Part shown: one piece after another, positions 4,873 through 10,840 of the stretch
Numbering within the stretch: the stretch's first letter is position 1
Layout of the letters: every line of letters starts with the position of its first letter
NCBI GenBank assembly: GCA_019421005.1
Contig: JAHZGA010000028.1
Coordinates: 1 to 10,840, forward strand
Direction of reading: 5' to 3'
Source: a bacterium
Lineage (GTDB): Bacteria; Bacillota_I; Bacilli_A; RF39; UBA660
Length of the DNA: 10,840 nt
Translations under genes and position numbers: made by a program
The notes under the pieces: model-generated
What the model saw: only the letters and a program-made list of their open reading frames with translations
Database searches by the model: none
What the model was told of the DNA's origin: nothing

Positions 4873-5697
4873 TCACTTAATAAATTTTAAATAATTTTCA
4901 TAACGACTTTTTAAGATATTTTTTTCAACTTGATTTTTAACTTCACAATTTGGTTCTAAATTATGCATGCAATCTTTATATTGACATTTATCTTTATATA
5001 AATTAAATTCTATAAAGTTATCTCTTATATCACTTTTATTCATATCATAAAATTCAATACTAGAAAAACCTGGAGTATCAGCTATAAAACCATCCAATAA
5101 ATTTATAAGTTCAACTACTCTTGTTGTATGTTTTCCCCTATTTAAGGCTTTAGAAATAGGAGCTGTTTTTAAATTTATATTGTCATCTAATCTATTTAAT
5201 AATGTTGATTTTCCAGCTCCACTTTGCCCGGTAAAAATTGAAACCTTATTTTTAAATATTTTTTTTAAATCATCTATTTCACTATTTAAGTAAACTTCAT
5301 AACCAATTTTTTTATAATAATCAATTATTACTTTTATAGATTTTTTTTCTTCTTCATTTAATAAATCAAGTTTAGTAAAACATATTATTGGTAAAATATT
5401 ACTAAATTCTATATTTACTAATAACTTATCTAATAAATTAGAAGAAAAATCTGGTTCTTTTACACTAGTAATAATTATAGCTTGATCAATATTACTTACA
5501 GGGGGTCTAGTTAATTGATTTTTTCGAGGTTTTATTTCCATTATATATTTTTGTAAATAATCAATTACTACATAATCTCCTACTACTGGTTTTTCTTTTA
5601 AATGCCTTAATTTCCCACATGGTTTACAAATGATTATTTCATCATTAACTAAAACACTATAGTCATTACTTATAATTTTTATAATTTTACCTACCAT
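4873..5697 (-). CDS. rsgA: Ribosome small subunit-dependent GTPase A
   Basis: A circularly permuted GTPase that acts late in 30S subunit maturation; in Bacillus subtilis the orthologue (YloQ/CpgA) is also a substrate of PrkC. The 274 residues show an N-terminal OB-fold (about 1-65). The permuted G motifs follow: G4 TKLD (108-111), G1 GQSGAGKS (157-164), G2-region GKHTTR (188-193) and G3 DTPG (207-210). The C-terminal zinc knuckle has C238, C243, H245 and C251. All signature residues are present. The ATG at 5697 comes one base after the prkC stop (TAA-G-ATG), and no close ribosome binding site is visible, so it probably depends on translational coupling to prkC. The TGA stop supports the standard bacterial code. 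Confidence 0.97.
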   Translation of the reverse strand: MVGKIIKIISNDYSVLVNDEIIICKPCGKLRHLKEKPVVGDYVVIDYLQKYIMEIKPRKNQLTRPPVSNIDQAIIITSVKEPDFSSNLLDKLLVNIEFSNILPIICFTKLDLLNEEEKKSIKVIIDYYKKIGYEVYLNSEIDDLKKIFKNKVSIFTGQSGAGKSTLLNRLDDNINLKTAPISKALNRGKHTTRVVELINLLDGFIADTPGFSSIEFYDMNKSDIRDNFIEFNLYKDKCQYKDCMHNLEPNCEVKNQVEKNILKSRYENYLKFIK

Positions 5698-5698
5698 C

Positions 5699-7477
5699 TT
5701 AAGAATTACTATCTTCCTTTACTTCTTCATTCTTCGTATCGTCTTTTTTGGTATCATCTTTTTTATTTTCATTAGGATCAACAGCAACTGCTTGTTTTGC
5801 TTTAGCAATTGTTATTTGAATTGATGAACCATTCGCAACTGTTGAACCAGCCATTCTACTTTGAGATATGATGGTTCCTGGTTCATAAGATGATGTTTCT
5901 TCATAGGTTGTTGTCATAGTTATTCCATATTTATCACAGAAACTTTTAGCTTGACTAACTGACCAATTTTCAGCTACAAAATCAGGGTAGACAACTACAA
6001 TTTCAGGAATATATAGTGTTACAGTATCTTTAGCTTTAACTTTTTCATGAGCTTTAGGAAATTGCTCCATAACTTTATTTTCAGCAATTGAAGAATCACT
6101 TGTTTGTTTCTTTTCAACATTAACATCTAATCCTAGTTCTTCTAATTCTTTTTTAGCATCACTATAATCATAACCAACATAATCATTTAATTCAAATTCT
6201 TCTTTTCCTTTAGAAATTACTAAAGTAATAACTTTACCTTTTTTAAATTTCTTTCCTGCTTTTGGAGTTGTTCTGATGACTTTTTTCTTATCTATTTTAT
6301 CAGAAAATGCTAATTTATTTTTATCACTTACTTCAAATCCAGCTTTCTCTAAAGTTTTAGTTGCCTTACTTATACTCATTTTAGAAACATCAGGTATTTC
6401 TCTTGCTTTACCACCTGTTATCATTGGTAAGATAAAGAAAATAAAAACTAAAACTACTACTAAAGAAGCTAGAATACTACTTAAAATAATAACTGGTTTA
6501 TTCTTTTTCTTTTTTGGTTTTTTCTTCTTTTTAGGTTCTTCTTCATATTCATCATAAGAAGCTTCTATTTTTTTCTTTGGTTCAGCTGGAATGGTTTTAT
6601 TTTCTTCTATTTCTTCTTCTGGATACATATAAATCACTCTTCTTTCGTTTGCACGATCTTCATCTAAAACAGTTTTTAAATCTTCATGCATCTCTGCAGC
6701 GCTGTCATATCTATTTTTAGGGTTTTTAGCACATGCTTTTAGAATTACGTTTTCAACTGATTGAGGAATACTAGGATTTTCTCTACAAATGCTTGGTATT
6801 TGTTCTTTCATTTGTTTAATAGCTATTTCAACAGCATTATCGCCTTTAAATGGTAACTTACCAGTAATAAGTTCATACATTAAAATTCCTAATGAATAGA
6901 TATCACTTTTAATAGTTGAGCCACTACCGTTTGCTTGTTCTGGTGGTAAATAATGAACTGATCCCATTACTGAATTTGTTTGAGTTAATTCATTATTTAA
7001 AGCCATAGCAATTCCAAAATCAGTTATTTTTACTCTACCATCATCTAAAATCATGACATTTTGTGGTTTTATATCTCTATGAATTATATAACTATTATGA
7101 GCGCATGCAATACCTGATGTTAATTGTAACATAATATCAATACATTCTGGTAAAGTTAATGCTCCTCTTCTTTTTATTAAACTTTTTAAAGTTCTTCCTT
7201 CTATATATTCCATAACAATAAAATATTTTCCATCATCTTCACCAACGTCATACATCTCAACAATATTAGGATGTGATAAACTAGATGCAGCTATTGCTTC
7301 TCTTTGAAAACGTCTTACAAATTTTTCATCTTCAGCTAAATCTCCTCTTAAAATTTTAACTGCTACATTACGATCTAAAATAGTATCATACGCTAAATAA
7401 ACATTAGCCATTCCACCTTCTCCAATGGTTCTAATGATTTGATAGCGGTCATTTATTTTTTGTCCTTTACTAATCAT
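5699..7477 (-). CDS. prkC: PASTA-domain Ser/Thr protein kinase (PrkC/StkP type)
   Basis: A membrane kinase that senses peptidoglycan fragments or lipid II outside and phosphorylates proteins for cell-wall, division and translation control inside. Its 592 residues comprise a kinase domain (about 12-270), a charged linker, one transmembrane helix (about 329-354), three PASTA repeats (about 357-424, 425-491, 492-559) and an acidic/lysine-rich tail. The kinase domain has the glycine loop GEGGMANV (19-26), K41, E60, HRDIKPQN (133-140), DFG (153-155), activation-loop T165/T167 and PPE (178-180). All catalytic residues are present. The lysine-rich block (about 315-327) before the membrane segment obeys the positive-inside rule. 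The start overlaps the prpC stop as ATGA, preceded by AAGGAAGGTG, so kinase and phosphatase are translationally coupled. Three PASTA units is a common count, as in B. subtilis PrkC. Confidence 0.97.
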   Translation of the reverse strand: MISKGQKINDRYQIIRTIGEGGMANVYLAYDTILDRNVAVKILRGDLAEDEKFVRRFQREAIAASSLSHPNIVEMYDVGEDDGKYFIVMEYIEGRTLKSLIKRRGALTLPECIDIMLQLTSGIACAHNSYIIHRDIKPQNVMILDDGRVKITDFGIAMALNNELTQTNSVMGSVHYLPPEQANGSGSTIKSDIYSLGILMYELITGKLPFKGDNAVEIAIKQMKEQIPSICRENPSIPQSVENVILKACAKNPKNRYDSAAEMHEDLKTVLDEDRANERRVIYMYPEEEIEENKTIPAEPKKKIEASYDEYEEEPKKKKKPKKKKNKPVIILSSILASLVVVLVFIFFILPMITGGKAREIPDVSKMSISKATKTLEKAGFEVSDKNKLAFSDKIDKKKVIRTTPKAGKKFKKGKVITLVISKGKEEFELNDYVGYDYSDAKKELEELGLDVNVEKKQTSDSSIAENKVMEQFPKAHEKVKAKDTVTLYIPEIVVVYPDFVAENWSVSQAKSFCDKYGITMTTTYEETSSYEPGTIISQSRMAGSTVANGSSIQITIAKAKQAVAVDPNENKKDDTKKDDTKNEEVKEDSNS

Positions 7478-8217
7478 TTAACAACACCTTCCTTTACTAA
7501 ATATGCGACAGAAATATTGTCATTTCCCCCTCTGTTATTACACTTAAAAATAAGTTTTTGTAATTTTTCTTCAATAGTTAAATCTTCATTTAAAACTTTT
7601 GTTATTTGTTCATTATCTAACATATTAGTTAGTCCATCACTACAAAGTAAAATTCCATCAACATCAGTTTCAACATCGAATACATCCATTTCAATATTAG
7701 TATTCGCGCCTAATGCTTTCATTAAAACGTTTTTTCTAGGATGTTCTTTAGCTTCTTCTTCAGTTAGTTCACCAGATTTAACAAGTAAATTAACTAAAGT
7801 ATGATCACAAGTAATTTTATGTAAGGTATTTTTTTTGATAACAAATCCTGAACTATCTCCTATATTACCAAATAATAGAAAATCTTTAGTTAAAAGAGCA
7901 AGAACAATCGTAGTTCCCATTCCTTCACTTTCAGGATACATATTAGTATATTTATAAATTGAAACATTGGCTTCACTTACAACTTCTTTTAACCAGTTAA
8001 TAGCATCTTCCTTACTACCAACACTGCTGATTGAGTTAAATCTTCTACCGATATGTGATATAGCTATACTAGAAGCAACTTCACCATCTTTATGTCCACC
8101 CATTCCATCTGCTACTGCAAGTAAATATTCATTATTTTCATTTTTTAATATTGTAACACTATCTTCATTATGATCTCTAACTCTTCCAGGATCAGTTATA
8201 TAAAAATAATCTATCAT
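7474..8217 (-). CDS. prpC: PP2C-type Ser/Thr protein phosphatase (PrpC/Stp)
   Basis: A metal-dependent cytosolic phosphatase that reverses PrkC phosphorylation, including of the kinase itself. The product is 247 residues, close to B. subtilis PrpC. PP2C motifs are all present: RDHNED (14-19), VADGMGGH (35-42; metal-binding D37 and G38), GTT (101-103), GDS (120-122), CSDGLT (192-197; D194) and GGNDN (230-234; D233). I chose ATG at 8217, preceded by GAGGAGGAAT at good spacing, instead of an in-frame ATG at 8253 inside rlmN. The protein then begins with MIDYFYITDPG, as the family does. One base separates it from the rlmN stop, and its TGA stop overlaps the prkC start. Its close coupling with prkC suggests fixed stoichiometry. 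Confidence 0.97.
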   Translation of the reverse strand: MIDYFYITDPGRVRDHNEDSVTILKNENNEYLLAVADGMGGHKDGEVASSIAISHIGRRFNSISSVGSKEDAINWLKEVVSEANVSIYKYTNMYPESEGMGTTIVLALLTKDFLLFGNIGDSSGFVIKKNTLHKITCDHTLVNLLVKSGELTEEEAKEHPRKNVLMKALGANTNIEMDVFDVETDVDGILLCSDGLTNMLDNEQITKVLNEDLTIEEKLQKLIFKCNNRGGNDNISVAYLVKEGVVK

Positions 8218-8218
8218 T

Positions 8219-9238
8219 TTATTCCTCCTCGTAATTGGCACGTAGCTGTCCACACGCAGCGCTTACATTACTACCAAATTCTCTTCTAATTGTTACATTG
8301 ATTTTATTTTTCTTTAATATATCATAAAAATTTAAAATATCTTTTTTTAAACTTTTTTTATATTGAAGATGACTTGTTTCATTATAAGGAATTAGATTAA
8401 CATAACAGTTTATTCCTTTAATTAGATTAACTAATTCCAAAGCATGTTTTTTAGTGTCATTAACATTCCTTAACATTACATATTCTAATGTTACCCGTCT
8501 TTTTGTTTTTAAAGTATATTCTTTAATAGCTTTAATTAATTCATCTAAACTATAAACTTTATTAATTTTCATCAATTTTGATCTTAAAGCATCATTAGGA
8601 GCATGTAAGGATATTGCTAAATTAATTTGTTTACCATTATTAATAAAATCATATATTTTAGGAACTATTCCACAAGTTGAAATAGTTATGTGTCTTGAGC
8701 CTATTGCAATACCTAAATCACTATTAATAATATCAACAAATTTTAAAACATTATAGTAATTATCAAATGGTTCTCCTATTCCCATAATTACTACATGACT
8801 TATTCTTACCTTTAAGTCTGCTTCCACTTCCATTATTTGTCTAACCATTTCCCATGCTTCTAGGTTTTTAATTTTACCTAAACAACCACTTTGACAAAAA
8901 CTACATCCCATATTGCATCCTACTTGACTAGAAATACAAAGACTATATCCATAGTTATGATGCATTAAAACAGCTTCAATTTTATTACCATCTTTTAGTT
9001 TAAATAAGTATTTATAAACATCAGTATCTTCCTGTTTTTTTAATATAGTTAATTTTTCTATAACAAAATCTTTATTTAGTTGTTCAATTAAAGATTTTTT
9101 TAAGTTAGTCATATCTTCAAATTTACCAACTCTTTTTTTATAAAGCCAATCAAAAACTTGTCTAGCTTTATATGGTTTTTCTCCGATATTTATAAAATAG
9201 TTTTCTAATTCTTTTAATGAATAGTTATATATGTTCAT
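8219..9238 (-). CDS. rlmN: Dual-specificity 23S rRNA/tRNA adenine-C2 methyltransferase
   Basis: A radical-SAM enzyme that methylates C2 of A2503 in 23S rRNA and A37 in some tRNAs through a methyl-cysteine intermediate. The 339 residues begin with a helical RNA-binding region (SLKELENYF, KARQVFDWLY). The CxxxCxxC iron-sulfur motif is C108, C112, C115; C101 matches the resolving E. coli C118 (same 7-residue offset) and C329 in SAACGQLR matches the methyl-accepting C355. GIGEP (153-157) and SLHAPND (210-216) are family signatures. RlmN, not Cfr: the first gene of the prpC-prkC operon is normally rlmN, and the length and motifs fit. Start ATG at 9238 follows AGGGTG. It is the first gene of the operon and has its own extended -10 promoter. 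Confidence 0.97.
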   Translation of the reverse strand: MNIYNYSLKELENYFINIGEKPYKARQVFDWLYKKRVGKFEDMTNLKKSLIEQLNKDFVIEKLTILKKQEDTDVYKYLFKLKDGNKIEAVLMHHNYGYSLCISSQVGCNMGCSFCQSGCLGKIKNLEAWEMVRQIMEVEADLKVRISHVVIMGIGEPFDNYYNVLKFVDIINSDLGIAIGSRHITISTCGIVPKIYDFINNGKQINLAISLHAPNDALRSKLMKINKVYSLDELIKAIKEYTLKTKRRVTLEYVMLRNVNDTKKHALELVNLIKGINCYVNLIPYNETSHLQYKKSLKKDILNFYDILKKNKINVTIRREFGSNVSAACGQLRANYEEE

Positions 9239-9243
9239 AATTA

Positions 9244-9261
9244 CACCCTATAAGTATTATA
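9244..9261 (-). promoter_or_regulatory. Promoter of the rlmN-prpC-prkC-rsgA-rpe operon
   Basis: TGC-TATAAT (-10 at 9256-9261) is a perfect extended -10. The -35 at 17 bp (TATAAA) is poor, which an extended -10 can compensate. Initiation about 7 bases on (near 9249) would leave a leader of about 11 bases, consisting of little more than the AGGGTG ribosome binding site (9244-9249). Confidence 0.6.
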
Positions 9262-9312
9262 GCAAATAAATAATTAAATTTATATAAAATATTTCCTTTT
9301 TGTTAATTTTTA

Positions 9313-9358
9313 GTAAAAAAACTATTTTTTAATGTAAAATTAAGTAAAAATAGTTTTT
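9313..9358 (-). terminator. Intrinsic terminator of the 9357-10370 gene
   Basis: Perfect 13-base arms, 9317-9329 and 9346-9358, enclose a 16-base AT-rich loop. On the minus strand the descending arm is followed by two further T, making a seven-T run. The ascending arm begins within the TAA stop codon (9357-9359). The stem has one G-C pair only, so it is weak in energy, but its position between two oppositely unrelated transcripts fits a terminator. Confidence 0.6.
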
Positions 9359-10370
9359 AATTGTTTTCTTTTTTATAAGTAACATATATTAAACATATCA
9401 TTGATATAATAATAACAATTACTAATTTAACGTTTAAATCAGTTGTTCTAGGGTTTTTAACTTGTTCAAGTGGATTACAAATTTCATATTCATCTTGTAA
9501 ATCCGCACTGCAGGTTTGACTATTAATACAACCAAGATATTCTTGACTTATTTCTTCACAAGTTTGGTTTCGACAAGATGTTTCTAAAACAACTTCCACT
9601 TGAGCAAGAGTAATATAAGTTAAATTCATCATGGTTCCACCTTGATCAACATAATAATAAAATGGATTAGAATTATTACTTTTAAGTATTCTTTGAATAG
9701 TTACTTTGTTAAAAATTTCATTTAATTCTTGATCTGTTAAAGGAGTAAAGTTTTCAGTATCTCCAATTCCTATAGTAGCGCTGTTGCTTATGTTTGCTAA
9801 AGACATATCAGTTACAATTTTTTCACGATAATTAATTTGTTCTTCTTTTGATAGATTATTAAAGTATTCTTTAGTTTTAATAAAATCATTATCTAAATTA
9901 CTAGCAAAATGATGATATACTACTGTTTTACCTTTGTTTTGTTTATAAATGTAATTAGTATCAACTTCTTTATAATTGTCTACTTCTTTTAAAGTATTTT
10001 GATTAATTAAAGCATCAAATATCATATAATATGTATCTTTACTAAATTCAGTTTGAGGATTTATTTGAACACTTTTAATTTTATAATCATCAGGTATTTC
10101 AAATTTATCAAAAACAATATCAGTAGTTATTTGATCTCTATTTTTTAAGTTATCATCTAAATTAACTTTAGAATTTTTATAAACACCATCAGTACAAGCT
10201 ACTTGTACTTTTAAATTGTTTTCTATTTTATAACACTCATAACTGTTTTCAGGAAAAGATAAAAAATAATAGTAATGAACTTCATTATCACATACTTTTC
10301 TTTCGGCATTTACATTAATAAATAAAAAGAAAGTGATGATTATAAATAATAAATTTAATTTTTTATTCAT
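9357..10370 (-). CDS. Secreted cysteine-repeat surface protein with C-terminal membrane/sortase-like anchor (shorter paralogue)
   Basis: I do not recognise a named family. Its 337 residues comprise a signal peptide (MNKK, hydrophobic to about 20, likely cleavage after NVNA), an ectodomain (about 23-262) with C27, C46 and C59, and one cysteine-repeat unit (C266, C271, C281, C287, C298). KNPRTTDLN, a hydrophobic helix (about 314-332) and the tail YKKENN follow. It aligns along its length with the protein at 718-1980: HYYYFL (32-37), ECYKI (45-49), QVAC (56-59), TTDIV (82-86), IFDALIN (117-123), YREKI (191-195) and the FTPLT...NEIFN...VTI block (208-225). The repeat spacing C-x4-C-x9-C-x5-C-x10-C is identical. 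ATG at 10370 follows AGGAGAG by 7-8 bases. It has a near-consensus promoter and its own terminator. Surface location is well supported; function is unknown. Confidence 0.85.
   Translation of the reverse strand: MNKKLNLLFIIITFFLFINVNAERKVCDNEVHYYYFLSFPENSYECYKIENNLKVQVACTDGVYKNSKVNLDDNLKNRDQITTDIVFDKFEIPDDYKIKSVQINPQTEFSKDTYYMIFDALINQNTLKEVDNYKEVDTNYIYKQNKGKTVVYHHFASNLDNDFIKTKEYFNNLSKEEQINYREKIVTDMSLANISNSATIGIGDTENFTPLTDQELNEIFNKVTIQRILKSNNSNPFYYYVDQGGTMMNLTYITLAQVEVVLETSCRNQTCEEISQEYLGCINSQTCSADLQDEYEICNPLEQVKNPRTTDLNVKLVIVIIISMICLIYVTYKKENN
9477..9575 (-). repeat. Single cysteine-repeat unit of the shorter paralogue
   Basis: Residues 266-298 carry C-x4-C-x9-C-x5-C-x10-C, the same spacing as one unit of the repeat at 841-1038. 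The half-motifs are TCEEISQEYLGC and TCSADLQDEYEIC. It is directly followed by NPLEQVKNPRTTD, as the second unit of the longer paralogue is followed by FPVKNPETAD. Confidence 0.85.
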
Positions 10371-10378
10371 AACATCAC

Positions 10379-10421
10379 TCTCCTATGATTTAATTATACA
10401 AAATTTAAATTAAAATTTCAA
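10379..10421 (-). promoter_or_regulatory. Promoter and ribosome binding site of the 9357-10370 gene
   Basis: TTGAAA (10416-10421), a 17-bp spacer and a perfect TATAAT (10393-10398) are the best promoter match in the window apart from the tRNA promoters. The predicted start (about 10386) leaves a leader of about 15 bases beginning at AGGAGAG (10379-10385). The -35 overlaps the space just after the secG stop, and no secG terminator is visible, so some read-through from secG is possible. Confidence 0.72.
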
Positions 10422-10424
10422 GTC

Positions 10425-10640
10425 TTAATTAAAACTCATAACAATACATAGAATAAAGAATATAACACTTAAAGCAATAGTTAAACGGGTAATAAATAAT
10501 TCTCCACCTCGTTCTTTACGATTGGCAAATAAAGCATCATTTCCACCACTTATAACACTTGAAGCACTTTGAGCTTTACCACTTTGTAATAATACTAAAG
10601 TTATTAATAAAATTGATACAATTATAAGAATTATTTGCAT
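10425..10640 (-). CDS. secG: Protein translocase subunit SecG
   Basis: A small subunit of the SecYEG channel that helps SecA-driven export across the membrane. The 71 residues form two transmembrane helices (about 2-19 and 46-69) joined by a cytoplasmic loop. The loop has the family pattern LLQSGKAQSASSVISGGND followed by LFANR and an RGGELFITRLT run into the second helix. The usual length is 70-80. I chose ATG at 10640, preceded by GGAGGG five bases away; an upstream in-frame start would add 16 residues lying within the promoter. It has its own extended -10 promoter. SecG would export the two surface proteins of this window, though neighbourhood alone does not prove a special link. Confidence 0.93.
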   Translation of the reverse strand: MQIILIIVSILLITLVLLQSGKAQSASSVISGGNDALFANRKERGGELFITRLTIALSVIFFILCIVMSFN

Positions 10641-10645
10641 AATAT

Positions 10646-10688
10646 CCCTCCTACTAAAAATTATAACACATATTTTTATTATACGCAA
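10646..10688 (-). promoter_or_regulatory. Promoter and ribosome binding site of secG
   Basis: TTGCGT (10683-10688), a 17-bp spacer ending in TGT, and TATAAT (10660-10665) form an extended -10 promoter. The predicted start (about 10653) is two or three bases before GGAGGG (10646-10651), giving a leader of about 13 bases. A second TATAAT (minus strand, just after TTTGCG) has only a weak -35 (TTCTTA). Confidence 0.62.
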
Positions 10689-10751
10689 ATGTTTAAAGTT
10701 AAGAATGTTTAATATTTATGTTATAGTTTATTATTAATATAAAAAAGTTTT

Positions 10752-10840
10752 TTATTCTCTAAAATCTATTTTTATATTTATAGTTTTATTATTCATCGTA
10801 GTAAACAGCTTTAAAACTTTTTCAGTATTACTTACTAGAG
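10752..10840 (-). CDS. C-terminal 28 codons of an unrecognised gene (runs off the window)
   Basis: One minus-strand frame stays open from the window edge to a TAA at 10752-10754, while the other two frames on that strand meet a stop within the first few codons. It would encode a tail with NTEKVLKLFTTMN and ending KIDFRE. It is too short to identify. The open frame is short enough to arise by chance, but its place upstream of the secG promoter fits the end of a gene. The 60 bases after it, up to the secG promoter, are AT-rich and hold no clear terminator. Confidence 0.45.
   Translation of the reverse strand, partial: LVSNTEKVLKLFTTMNNKTINIKIDFRE

Noticed and set aside
6276..8173. Plus-strand open frames opposite prkC and prpC (6276-6557, 7439-7804, 7967-8173)
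   Set aside because: All are antisense to intact kinase and phosphatase genes and lack initiation signals; the Phe/Gly-rich stretch is the complement of the lysine-rich linker.
8219..9238. Cfr-type resistance methyltransferase instead of RlmN
   Set aside because: The conserved operon place, the N-terminal region and the motifs around C101/C108 and C329 fit RlmN; nothing points to Cfr.
10641..10688. A longer secG starting at 10688
   Set aside because: The extra 16 codons cover the promoter and ribosome binding site, and SecG proteins normally begin right at the first helix.
10741..10757. A-run followed by T-run after the fragment at 10752-10840 as a terminator
   Set aside because: The self-complementary AAAAAA-C-TTTTTT has a one-base centre, so it cannot form a usable hairpin loop with any G-C pair.

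Overview
The window is very AT-rich and every gene I can support lies on the minus strand. It looks like a low-GC, walled relative of the Bacillota (Bacilli/Erysipelotrichia-like or RF39-like gut lineages). The reasons are the conserved rlmN-prpC-prkC-rsgA-rpe order, a PASTA-domain kinase (which implies peptidoglycan), strong AGGAGG-type ribosome binding sites, and tRNA genes with encoded CCA ends. UGA is used as a stop (prpC, rsgA) and UGG for Trp, so this is not the Mycoplasma code. The taxonomic call is inference from gene content only.

In minus-strand (transcription) order from the high-coordinate end, the first item is the last 28 codons of an unrecognised gene (10752-10840). Next comes secG (preprotein translocase subunit), then an unrecognised secreted, cysteine-containing, C-terminally anchored protein (9357-10370) with its own near-consensus promoter and terminator. 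The housekeeping operon follows: rlmN (23S rRNA methyltransferase), prpC (PP2C phosphatase), prkC (PASTA Ser/Thr kinase), rsgA (30S-assembly GTPase) and rpe (ribulose-phosphate epimerase). Its genes overlap or sit a few bases apart, so signalling and ribosome-maturation functions are made together. No terminator is visible after rpe.

A strong stable-RNA-type promoter then leads into tRNA-Ile(GAT), tRNA-Glu(TTC), a hairpin terminator or attenuator, tRNA-Gln(CTG) and gltX. GltX is the synthetase that in most Bacillota charges both tRNA-Glu and tRNA-Gln. A second glutamate tRNA, tRNA-Glu(CTC), follows with its own promoter and terminator. The synthetase is therefore surrounded by three of its probable substrates.

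At the low-coordinate end lies a second, longer paralogue of the secreted protein (718-1980), with two copies of a 33-residue cysteine repeat where the first paralogue has one. Immediately downstream, abutting its terminator, is the transposase end of an IS256-family element (1-698) that runs out of the window.

The least explained content is the pair of surface proteins: a shared roughly 230-280-residue ectodomain, an exactly spaced cysteine repeat, and an NPxTxDLN-membrane-Lys tail resembling a variant sortase signal. I do not recognise a named family for them. The rest is well-known machinery with some interesting regulatory arrangements.
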